Shown here: positions 34,388 to 41,781 of the stretch, piece after piece
Layout: each line of letters starts with the position of its first letter
How positions within the stretch are numbered: the stretch's first letter is position 1
NCBI GenBank assembly: GCA_039818345.1
Contig: JBCBUC010000002.1
Span: 62,001-126,000 of the forward strand
Source of the DNA: Parvularcula sp039818345
GTDB lineage: Bacteria > Pseudomonadota > Alphaproteobacteria > Caulobacterales > Parvularculaceae
Length of the DNA: 64,000 nucleotides
Reading direction: 5' to 3'
Position numbers and translations under genes: made by a program
Notes under the pieces: generated by a model
Seen by the model: the letters and a program-made list of their open reading frames with translations, nothing else
Told to the model about the DNA's origin: nothing
Database searches by the model: none

Positions 34388-34892
34388 TCGTCACTTTGCC
34401 AGCCTGACCACCGTCGGAATTGCGGCGCTGCTCCTCCTTTTGGGGGTGGTGCTGCTCCTCGTACCGCTCAACCTAGTCGGCGGGTTGGTTCCGACACCGC
34501 TTTTGCCGCTATGCCTTATCTTTATCTATGGGCTTGAGCGCCCAGAGAGCCTGCCGCCGAGCCTCACCTTTGTGATGGGTCTCTTGCATGATCTCTTGTT
34601 TGGCGTGGCGATCGGTCCTTGGGCGAGCGTTTATCTCTTGGTGCATGTTTTGGTCGTCTGGCAACGGAGTTATTTCGCTGGCCGCGATGTGATCGTGCTG
34701 ACCACGGGGTTTGCCGCAGCCAGCGCTATGGCCATGTCGCTTTTCTGGTTTGAGATGTCGATCCTTTCGAGCCGACCCTTGCCGGTGCTGGCGGTCTTCT
34801 GGCAGTGGGCCGTAACGGTCGGCAGTTTCCCCTTCTTGCTCGCGTTGTTCCGCCGGTTTGCCGGTCGGCCACGCGCCAACATGTTGGTGTAG
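34380..34892 (+). CDS. mreD: Rod-shape-determining protein MreD
   Basis: Small polytopic membrane protein (170 residues) with five or six helices, for example GIAALLLLLGVVLLLVPLNL at about 12-31 and WQWAVTVGSFPFLLALF near the end; FVMGLLHDLLFGVAIGPWA is the MreD signature. It works with MreC and the PBP2-RodA synthase. MreD is poorly conserved, so the identification rests on that motif, on topology and on the gene order. The ATG at 34380 overlaps mreC; a longer frame start further upstream would run through mreC coding sequence. Confidence 0.93.
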   Translation: MDDRHFASLTTVGIAALLLLLGVVLLLVPLNLVGGLVPTPLLPLCLIFIYGLERPESLPPSLTFVMGLLHDLLFGVAIGPWASVYLLVHVLVVWQRSYFAGRDVIVLTTGFAAASAMAMSLFWFEMSILSSRPLPVLAVFWQWAVTVGSFPFLLALFRRFAGRPRANMLV

Positions 34893-34894
34893 CG

Positions 34895-36883
34895 ATGCGC
34901 GTTGAACCCTTTGACACCAGCCGCCACATGGCCTTCACCCGCCGCGCGACGATCATGAGCGGCGGGACCTTGGCGCTCTTTGGCGGGGTCGTTTTTCGGC
35001 TTTATGATCTTCAGGTTCGTCGCCACGATGATTTCCGGGCGCTTGCTGATGATAACCAGTTCAACCAAAAGCTGATCGTTCCTCTGCGCGGGAACATTTA
35101 CGACCGGTATGGCTCCGTGGTGGCCACCAACGAGCAGGACTTCCGGGTGCTTGTCATCCCTGAGCGGACGAAAGATCTGCGCGAAACGCTGATCACGCTT
35201 TCAACCATCATGCCGCTCAGTGAACGAGAAATCATGTCGGTGATGGATAAGGCGCGGCGACAGCGCAGTTTTATCCCGATTGTGGTTGCTGATAATCTCG
35301 ACTGGCAAACCTTCGCGGCTGTCAACTTTCATTCCACGGATTTAAGCGGGATCGTCTCCGAAGTGGGGATGGCGCGGTCCTATGATCCCGATGCCGGTGC
35401 GGCGTTCGTGGTCGGTTATATGGGCGCTGCCACCTCAGAAGATATCTCCCGTGCAGAGCGCGACGCGGAGACAGAAGAGCACGCTGAAAAGACTGAGCTC
35501 CTCTATCGGCAGCCTGGTTTCAAGATCGGTAAGGCCGGCCTTGAGCGGACCTTTGATGCGAGCCTGCAAGGTGAGGCGGGTTCGATCCGTGTGCAGGTGA
35601 ATGCCCATGGCCGGGTGATCGACAGCTACCCTGATACGAGCGTTGAGCCGCTGCAGGGTCAGCCCTTGGGCCTGACCATCGATAAAGAGCTTCAGGCCAG
35701 AGCGCTCGAGATTCTCGCCGCCGATTATAATGAGTACCCGGAAGGAACGCAGGAGCCTCATCCGGTCTCGGCCTCGGCCGTGGTGCTTGATGTGATCACC
35801 GGTGATGTCCTGGTGATGGCATCGACGCCGGCCTTTGATCCCAACGTTTTTAGCCGAGGCATCGAGGCGAGCTATTGGCGGGAGCTCAATCAAAGCCCGC
35901 TCAAGCCACTTCTCAACAAACCGGTGGCAGGCAGCTACCCGCCAGGCTCTACGTTCAAACTTTTGACTGCCATTGCGGCGCAAGAAGCCGGTATTCCTCC
36001 GAGTACGAGGTTTAACTGCAATGGGAGTTTCCCCTTTGGCGGCAGGACAGCCACCTGCTGGAAAAAAGAGGGGCACGGACCGCTCGATATGGAAGGTGCG
36101 ATCAAGCACTCTTGCGACGTCTATTTTTGGAACCTCGCCACCCAAGTCGATATCGATCATATTGCCGATGTGGCGCGCCGGTTTGCCCTTGGTGAAACCT
36201 TCGACTTGGGTATCGGGACGGAGACTGAAGGAACAGTGCCCTCTCGTGCGTGGAAGCGCGCCTATTACCGAAACGATCCACCGAACCAGACCTGGTTCCC
36301 AGGAGAGACTCTATCCGTGGCGATCGGGCAAGGCGCTGTCACCGCCACACCGATGCAGCTTGCCGTGATGAGCGCGCGCATCGCCACCCATAAAGTGGTC
36401 CGACCGCGGCTGGTCCGCGCCATTGGCAATCGTCTGATTCCTGAGCCGGTTTTCGATGAGCTCGGCGGCGAGATTGAACATATGGCGCCGATCCGTTATG
36501 GGATGAACGCGGTGGTCAACGAATGGGGCACGGCCGCTCGTTCTACGCTGCTGCCGGACTTTCAGATGGCGGGCAAGACAGGCACCAGTCAGGTCGTTGG
36601 CCTCAAACGCGATCCGGAAACCGGACGTCGTCTGCGTAATGAGGAATTGCCGTGGCGCCATCGCGACCATGCACTCTTTGTGTCCTTCGCGCCTTATGAC
36701 AATCCTCGTTATGCGTGCTGCGTGGTGGTCGAACATGGCGGCTCAGGATCACGTGCGGCTGGCCCTCGGGCCCGCGACATCATGCGATCGGTATTGGAAA
36801 AAGACCCGGGCGACGGCATTCGTCATGACCTGTGGTCCGGCGGTTCGGCCCAGCGCGTGGCCCGGCTTGGGGGCGCGCGATGA
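34895..36883 (+). CDS. mrdA: Penicillin-binding protein 2 (elongasome transpeptidase)
   Basis: Monofunctional class B PBP of about 662 residues. N-terminal anchor at about 22-40 (GGTLALFGGVVFRLYDLQV), then the pedestal domain with RGNIYDRYGSVVATN (about 65-79), then the transpeptidase domain: SxxK motif in PPGSTFKLL with nucleophile S352, SCD as the SxN equivalent, and KTGTSQ. It cross-links new glycan strands made by RodA. It starts two bases after the mreD stop, ends overlapping mrdB (ATGA), so the pair is made in step. Upstream in-frame codons lie inside mreD and are unlikely to be used. Confidence 0.96.
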   Translation: MRVEPFDTSRHMAFTRRATIMSGGTLALFGGVVFRLYDLQVRRHDDFRALADDNQFNQKLIVPLRGNIYDRYGSVVATNEQDFRVLVIPERTKDLRETLITLSTIMPLSEREIMSVMDKARRQRSFIPIVVADNLDWQTFAAVNFHSTDLSGIVSEVGMARSYDPDAGAAFVVGYMGAATSEDISRAERDAETEEHAEKTELLYRQPGFKIGKAGLERTFDASLQGEAGSIRVQVNAHGRVIDSYPDTSVEPLQGQPLGLTIDKELQARALEILAADYNEYPEGTQEPHPVSASAVVLDVITGDVLVMASTPAFDPNVFSRGIEASYWRELNQSPLKPLLNKPVAGSYPPGSTFKLLTAIAAQEAGIPPSTRFNCNGSFPFGGRTATCWKKEGHGPLDMEGAIKHSCDVYFWNLATQVDIDHIADVARRFALGETFDLGIGTETEGTVPSRAWKRAYYRNDPPNQTWFPGETLSVAIGQGAVTATPMQLAVMSARIATHKVVRPRLVRAIGNRLIPEPVFDELGGEIEHMAPIRYGMNAVVNEWGTAARSTLLPDFQMAGKTGTSQVVGLKRDPETGRRLRNEELPWRHRDHALFVSFAPYDNPRYACCVVVEHGGSGSRAAGPRARDIMRSVLEKDPGDGIRHDLWSGGSAQRVARLGGAR

Positions 36884-38034
36884 ACGCGATCGTCATCGAA
36901 GCGGCCAACCGCAACAAATTCCGCCAGCGGCTGACTGAGCTCAACCTTCTTTTGATCATTCTTCTGACGATGATCGCCTCAGCTGGGATCATGGCGCTTT
37001 ATTCCGTCGCCGATGGGAACTGGACGCCTTACGCGATGCAGCACGGCATGCGCTTCACAGCGGCCATGGTTGTGTTGATTGGGATCGGTATCACCCCACT
37101 GAAATTCTGGCTCACCGTTGCCTATCCTGGCTATGCGGCGACCTTGGCGCTTTTGCTCTTGGTACCGATCATCGGTGATGTGAACATGGGGGCTAAGCGC
37201 TGGATCAGCATTGCGGGTTTTCAGCTTCAGCCCTCAGAGCTGATGAAGGTTGCCTTGGTGCTGGCTTTGGCGCGCTACTATCATGGGCTTGAGTTTAAGC
37301 GGGTTTCGACGATCTTGGGCCTTGTGCCGCCGTTGGCGATGATCGGTGCGCCAGTCGGCCTTGTCTTTTTGCAGCCCGACTTGGGCACAGCGATCCTTCT
37401 TGGCCTTTCTGGATTTTCCGTGCTTCTCCTCGCCGGTATCTCCTGGCGTTTGGTGGTTCTTGGCATGATCGCAGGTGTGGGCGCCGTGATTGGCGGGGTG
37501 CAGACGGGCCTTCTGAAATCCTATCAGATTGATCGGATCACCGCGTTTTTGGACCCTGACGCTGATCCGCTTGGTGCGAACTACCACCCCAATCAATCGA
37601 AAATCGCCATTGGTTCTGGCGGGGTTGATGGCAAAGGCTACATGGAAGGCACGCAAAGCCAGCTGGATTTCCTGCCTGAGATGCACACAGATTTTATCTT
37701 CACCATCATCGGAGAAGAGTTCGGCCTTTACGGTGCAGTGGTCCTTCTTCTTCTTTATCTTGGGGTCTTTTTCACAACCCTTCAGATTGCCATGAGCGCC
37801 AAGTCGCACTTTGGTCGGCTGATGAGCTTTGGCATCGCGCTGACGTTTGTCTCCTATGTGCTCATCAACACAGGCATGGTGATGGGCCTTGCGCCCGTGG
37901 TGGGCGTGCCCCTGCCGCTTGTCAGCCACGGCGGCACGGTGATGCTGTCGATGATGGCGGGATTTGGTTTGGTGATGTCGACTTGGATCCATCGGAACCA
38001 GGATACCCTTCGAACATCTGGGTTTGGGTCTTAA
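36880..38034 (+). CDS. mrdB: RodA peptidoglycan glycosyltransferase (SEDS)
   Basis: SEDS-family polymerase of 384 residues that extends glycan strands from lipid II with its PBP2 partner. About ten membrane helices are visible. Family marks: FQLQPSELMKVALVLALARY at about 115-134, LVFLQPDLGTAILLGLSGF, and the SEDS C-terminal signature GMVMGLAPVVGVPLPLVSHG. The catalytic aspartate region is the loop after KGYMEGTQSQLDFLPEMHTD, also typical. The ATG at 36880 overlaps the mrdA stop. Its own stop overlaps the convergent Hpt gene by four bases. Confidence 0.96.
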   Translation: MNAIVIEAANRNKFRQRLTELNLLLIILLTMIASAGIMALYSVADGNWTPYAMQHGMRFTAAMVVLIGIGITPLKFWLTVAYPGYAATLALLLLVPIIGDVNMGAKRWISIAGFQLQPSELMKVALVLALARYYHGLEFKRVSTILGLVPPLAMIGAPVGLVFLQPDLGTAILLGLSGFSVLLLAGISWRLVVLGMIAGVGAVIGGVQTGLLKSYQIDRITAFLDPDADPLGANYHPNQSKIAIGSGGVDGKGYMEGTQSQLDFLPEMHTDFIFTIIGEEFGLYGAVVLLLLYLGVFFTTLQIAMSAKSHFGRLMSFGIALTFVSYVLINTGMVMGLAPVVGVPLPLVSHGGTVMLSMMAGFGLVMSTWIHRNQDTLRTSGFGS

Positions 38035-38381
38035 CTCGCAGCGGCGAGGATCGCCTCGAAGGCGTCCCGCACCTTGGCAATGTCATCATCAAGATGAGAG
38101 AAAGCTGCCTTGGCTGCGTCCATGTCGCCGTCTTTTGCGGCGACCTCGATGGCCCGCGCGCGCTCTGCAACCACTGTTGCGCCCAAATTGGCCGATGATC
38201 CCTTCAGACCGTGGGCGGCCGCGGCGAGCGCTGCTGTGTCCGCCGCGTCGATGGCTGCCTTGAGTTGGCTCAAGAGGCTTTCGTTGGATTCCCAATAGGC
38301 ATCGAGGATCGGGCGAACACCTTCTACACCCGCACCTTCAACCAGCATGGACATCTGCTCATCGTCGATCAGGTCACTCAT
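38031..38381 (-). CDS. Orphan histidine phosphotransfer (Hpt) domain protein
   Basis: A 116-residue all-helical Hpt protein. The phosphoacceptor is H57 in AAHGLKGSSANLGA, the classical motif. The N-terminus (MSDLIDDEQMSML) and a helix with ESNESLLSQLKAAIDAADTA fit a stand-alone four-helix Hpt module. It would pass phosphate between a hybrid kinase and a response regulator in a relay, but neither partner is encoded near, so its pathway is unknown. It is convergent with mrdB and has about 140 bases upstream before the divergent sodium symporter. Confidence 0.88.
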   Translation of the reverse strand: MSDLIDDEQMSMLVEGAGVEGVRPILDAYWESNESLLSQLKAAIDAADTAALAAAAHGLKGSSANLGATVVAERARAIEVAAKDGDMDAAKAAFSHLDDDIAKVRDAFEAILAAAS

Positions 38382-38471
38382 AGAATGCTCTCTTCCGTGT
38401 CTCGCTCACCTTGAGGGTCTACCTAGGATTGTGGCCTTACACGAGGATTGCCAGGATAGCTAAAACGCCGT

Positions 38472-38487
38472 CTAACTTTCGTGTTAG
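38472..38487. promoter_or_regulatory. Inverted repeat before the sodium symporter gene
   Basis: CTAAC (38472-38476) and GTTAG (38483-38487) form a 5+5 inverted repeat with six bases between, 33 bases before the symporter ATG and in the shared region with the Hpt gene. It could be an operator; no regulator is linked to it. Confidence 0.25.
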
Positions 38488-38519
38488 AGTTTGTATCAGA
38501 GCGCGAGGGTAGGACACGC

Positions 38520-40025
38520 ATGGCAATCACACGCAGCAGCGAAGACGAGCATTGGTCCGGACGGGCCGCTTTCATCTTGGCGGCGATCGGATCCGCTGTC
38601 GGGATCGGGAACCTTGTTCGCTTCCCTTATGTTGCTGGTGAGACAGGCGGGGGCGCTTTTGTCATCGTCTACTTATTCTGTGTGTTGGCCATCGGTCTTC
38701 CTGTTTTGATGGCGGAGCTCTTTGTCGGACGCCGGGGCGGGGGAACCCCAATCGATGCTATCCGCCGCTTGGCCGAGGTCGAAGGCGCTCCGAAAGCGTG
38801 GCTTTGGATGGGCTGGATTGGGGTGACCGCCAGCTTTTTGATCGTCTCGTTTTATGCCGTCGTGGCGGGCTGGCTTCTTTATTATGTTGTTTTCATGATC
38901 GGCGATCTCATCGGCGCGATCGGCGCGAGTGGTCTTGCGGCGCTAACGGCGCCGGCTTTTGTCGGCGACAGCCAAGAGACGATCACGGGAAGCTTTGGTC
39001 AGCTGCTGGCTTCACCGGGCACGATGATTTTGTACGACGCGATCTTTGTCACGATCACCGCGTTCATTGTGAGCAGAGGCGTGGCGGGGGGGCTTGAGAA
39101 AGCCGCAACGCTCCTGATGCCGATCTTTTTTGCTCTTTTGGTCATGCTGGCGATCATTTCGATGATCTCTGGCAACGCTGTCGCCGCTCTCGATTTTCTC
39201 TTTATGCCGAAGTTTGACGCCTTGGTTGCCGATTTTAGGGACGGCTCGATCCTGGTGACCGCCGTTGGGCAAGCGTTTTTCTCTTTGTCCCTTGGTTCGG
39301 TCATGATGCTGACCTATGGTATCTATCTCGGCCGCGATCAGAGCATTCCAGAATCGGCCACTACAGTGGCTGTGTCCGACACGTTGGTGGCTTTGATTGC
39401 TGGGCTCGCCGTGTTCCCGATCGTTTTTCAGTTTAATTTGGAGCCATCAAGCGGAGGCCTGGGGCTTCTCTTTGGCCCGCTCCTCTTGGCGTTCAACCAG
39501 ATGCCGTTCGGCAGTCTTTTTGGGATCGCGTTCTTTGCGATGGCGGTCTTTGCGGCGTTGACTTCGGCGATCGCCCTTTTTGAAGCCGCCGCGTCTGTTG
39601 CCACTGGCGACAACACGCTTGATGAGGCAACCAGAAAGCGGCGCCGGGTCATCGGTTCTGTGATGATCGGTGGGCTGCTTTTTGTCATTGGTGTCCTGCA
39701 TGCACTCAGCCAGGTGCCGCCGGACGTTGCGAACACGTTCTTCAACACCTGGCATCCCTTTGGCAGTCTTCCGGTGGTGGGCGACAAGACACTTCTTGAT
39801 GCTACCGACAAACTCACCGGCGATATTCTCTTGCCGCTTGGTGGGTTTTTGATCGCGATCTTTGCTGGCTATGCCGTTAGCCAATCGGCGAGCCGCGAGG
39901 AACTCGGGTTTAAAACAGCGGCGGGTTATGCCCGGTGGCGTTTCCTCATCCGTTATGTCTGCCCAGGAATCGTCGGCTTGATCTTGCTCTACGGTGTGGT
40001 GATCGGACCTTTGCTGGCTGGATAA
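38520..40025 (+). CDS. Neurotransmitter:sodium symporter (NSS/SNF) family transporter
   Basis: A 501-residue transporter of about 12 helices with the LeuT fold. The NSS N-terminal signature is strong: RAAFILAAIGSAVGIGNLVR at about 14-33, then FPYVAGETGGGAFVIVY. The unwound first helix and the GNLVRFPY sequence line the sodium and substrate sites. The family imports amino acids or related compounds with sodium; the substrate cannot be told from sequence. A downstream LAVFPIVFQFNLEPSSGGLG corresponds to the helix 8 sodium-site region. The ATG at 38520 follows GGTAGGACACGC. A marine lifestyle would suit a sodium-driven importer. Confidence 0.92.
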   Translation: MAITRSSEDEHWSGRAAFILAAIGSAVGIGNLVRFPYVAGETGGGAFVIVYLFCVLAIGLPVLMAELFVGRRGGGTPIDAIRRLAEVEGAPKAWLWMGWIGVTASFLIVSFYAVVAGWLLYYVVFMIGDLIGAIGASGLAALTAPAFVGDSQETITGSFGQLLASPGTMILYDAIFVTITAFIVSRGVAGGLEKAATLLMPIFFALLVMLAIISMISGNAVAALDFLFMPKFDALVADFRDGSILVTAVGQAFFSLSLGSVMMLTYGIYLGRDQSIPESATTVAVSDTLVALIAGLAVFPIVFQFNLEPSSGGLGLLFGPLLLAFNQMPFGSLFGIAFFAMAVFAALTSAIALFEAAASVATGDNTLDEATRKRRRVIGSVMIGGLLFVIGVLHALSQVPPDVANTFFNTWHPFGSLPVVGDKTLLDATDKLTGDILLPLGGFLIAIFAGYAVSQSASREELGFKTAAGYARWRFLIRYVCPGIVGLILLYGVVIGPLLAG

Positions 40026-40033
40026 GCAACCAA

Positions 40034-40987
40034 TCAGGACACAGCGTAACCGTCCGTCGCCTTGATCAGCGCATCGACGATGCCTGGTTCGCTGGCGGCG
40101 TGACCTGCATCGCCGATCATTTTCAGCATGCTCCCGGGCCAAGCCTTGTGAAGCTCGTACGCTGTCTTGGCAGGCGTGACGACGTCGTATCGTCCTTGGA
40201 CGATGGTTCCAGGGATGCCCTCGAGCTGCGCGGCATTGGCGATGATCCAGTCGTCGTGCTCGAAAAAGCCACCATGGCAAAAATAGTGGTTCTCAATCCG
40301 TGCGAAGGCCAAAGCGAAGCGCTCGCCCGCAAAGCTGTCCATGCGCTCTCGGCTCGGCACAAGGGATACGGTCGAGCCTTCCCACACGGACCAAGCCTTT
40401 GCGGCTTCAAGCCGGACAGCGCGGTCATTGCTTTGCAGCCTTTTTTGATAGGCTGCCATCATGTCGCTGCGTTCGCTTTCGGGAATAGGTTTGACGAACG
40501 CTTCCCAGGCCTCGGGATAGATCCAGCTGGCACCCTCTTGATAGAACCAGAGAAGTTCGGAGCGCCGAAGCGTGAAAATGCCGCGCAGCACGAGCTCGCT
40601 CACCCGTGAAGGGTGCTGAAGCGCGTAACTCAGCGCCAAGGTGGATCCCCACGACCCACCAAAGACTTGCCACTGATCGACGCCCAGTTTTTGACGCAAT
40701 CGTTCCATGTCTTCGACAAGGTCCCAGGTAGTATTCTCTCGCAATTCCGCATGCGGCGTTGAACGTCCGCAACCGCGCTGATCGAAGAGGATGATGTGGT
40801 AGCGCTCCGGGTCGAAATACCGACGCATCGACGGGGTCGAACCGCCGCCCGGTCCGCCATGGCAGACCACGACAGGTTTTCCTTCAGGATTACCACTTAC
40901 TTCATAATAAATCTCGTGAACCGGCGAGACCTGCATCTGCGCGCGGAGATAGGGTTCTAATGGCGGATAGAATGATTTCAGGGCCAT
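40034..40987 (-). CDS. pip: Proline iminopeptidase (prolyl aminopeptidase)
   Basis: An alpha/beta hydrolase of 317 residues that removes N-terminal proline from peptides in the cytoplasm. The oxyanion region CHGGPGGGS is at 42-50, the FDQRGCGRSTPHAE segment at about 68-81, and the nucleophile elbow GGSWGSTLAL holds S112. The acid is in QGRYDVVTPA and the histidine in GDAGHAASE near the C-terminus, completing the triad. FGGSWGSTLALSYALQHP is typical of the prolyl aminopeptidase S33 family. It converges on the symporter gene with only eight bases between stops. The start ATG at 40987 gives the family N-terminus (YPPLEPY). Confidence 0.94.
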   Translation of the reverse strand: MALKSFYPPLEPYLRAQMQVSPVHEIYYEVSGNPEGKPVVVCHGGPGGGSTPSMRRYFDPERYHIILFDQRGCGRSTPHAELRENTTWDLVEDMERLRQKLGVDQWQVFGGSWGSTLALSYALQHPSRVSELVLRGIFTLRRSELLWFYQEGASWIYPEAWEAFVKPIPESERSDMMAAYQKRLQSNDRAVRLEAAKAWSVWEGSTVSLVPSRERMDSFAGERFALAFARIENHYFCHGGFFEHDDWIIANAAQLEGIPGTIVQGRYDVVTPAKTAYELHKAWPGSMLKMIGDAGHAASEPGIVDALIKATDGYAVS

Positions 40988-41115
40988 GGATTCCTTTACA
41001 GCGCAGGCGCGATCGTGGTTCTATGCCTCTTAACGCGGGTCCGAGCTTCGGCAATGATACGGTTTCAACCATCGTGTCACAGCTAGGTTCGTTCGCTTGG
41101 GGGCAAGGGAGCGAC

Positions 41116-41760
41116 GTGCGGGTGTTGTTGCGGTTTAGTTTATTGGTGTCGCTTGCGGCCATGGCCACCGGGTGTGCCTCTGTTCAGCTTGGCGGCAGCG
41201 ACGAGGCGCAGATGAACGCTGAGCCTGCGCAAGAACGCGAGGCGATGGCCGACGCGCTCGAGCGGCTCGGCACCAATCCCTGGCAAGACGATGAGGCCGA
41301 AAGCGGCGATGCTTTTTTGACCGTTCTTTTTGGCGGTTCGGGGCCATCGACCAGGGATGCAGCGAAATCCTATCTGAGCAGCCTTGAGGTCAGCGAAGAC
41401 GCTAAGCCGTCTGCTGTGCGGCGGGATGTGGATCTCACCCTCGCGGCTGCGTGGCAGATGGTCGACGCAGGTTGGATCGCCAGCCGCTCGGTCGAGCCGC
41501 AGCCATCGGATGTTCGCATGGTGGAAGAGGCAATCACCGAGGCCCGCCATTGCCGCTTGGTCTATGCGCAGGCCATGAACCTCATGGCGAAAGACGGTCT
41601 CGATGTGGCGCGGGAAGACGTGATCTACGTCAAAGATGAATTCACCCGCGCAATTTTAGAGCTCGGGCGTACAGCCGATGCGCTGACCCAACAGATCAAA
41701 ACCGCTGATCCTAATGCTGACGACCCGCGCCCATCCTTGGTGATGACGACATCGTATTGA
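41116..41760 (+). CDS. Unknown lipoprotein
   Basis: A 214-residue protein starting at the GTG 41116, with AGGGAG eight bases upstream. The N-terminus MRVLLRFSLLVSLAAMATGC is a clear type II signal peptide with lipidated C20; A at +2 suggests transfer to the outer membrane. The mature part is acidic and mostly helical, with no cysteines except one in ARHCRLVYA, and I do not recognise a family. Frames reading from 40960 would add an N-terminal 52 residues with no initiation signals. It converges with the CHASE2 gene with 21 bases between stops. Nearby mla genes also encode a lipoprotein, but no link is shown. Confidence 0.75.
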   Translation: MRVLLRFSLLVSLAAMATGCASVQLGGSDEAQMNAEPAQEREAMADALERLGTNPWQDDEAESGDAFLTVLFGGSGPSTRDAAKSYLSSLEVSEDAKPSAVRRDVDLTLAAAWQMVDAGWIASRSVEPQPSDVRMVEEAITEARHCRLVYAQAMNLMAKDGLDVAREDVIYVKDEFTRAILELGRTADALTQQIKTADPNADDPRPSLVMTTSY

Positions 41761-41781
41761 TCGCTCGACGGCATTTTTTCG

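Noticed and set aside
35435..36160. 241-residue minus-strand frame inside mrdA
   Set aside because: It is antisense to the transpeptidase domain of PBP2 and shows only Arg/His/Gly-rich shadow composition.
37234..37992. 252-residue minus-strand frame over mrdB
   Set aside because: It has no motif and a His/Lys/Arg-rich composition, while the plus strand is plainly RodA.
41761..41781. Possible hairpin GACG...CGTC with a T run between the lipoprotein and CHASE2 genes
   Set aside because: The stem has only four pairs, and the T run is in the loop, so it does not form a real terminator.
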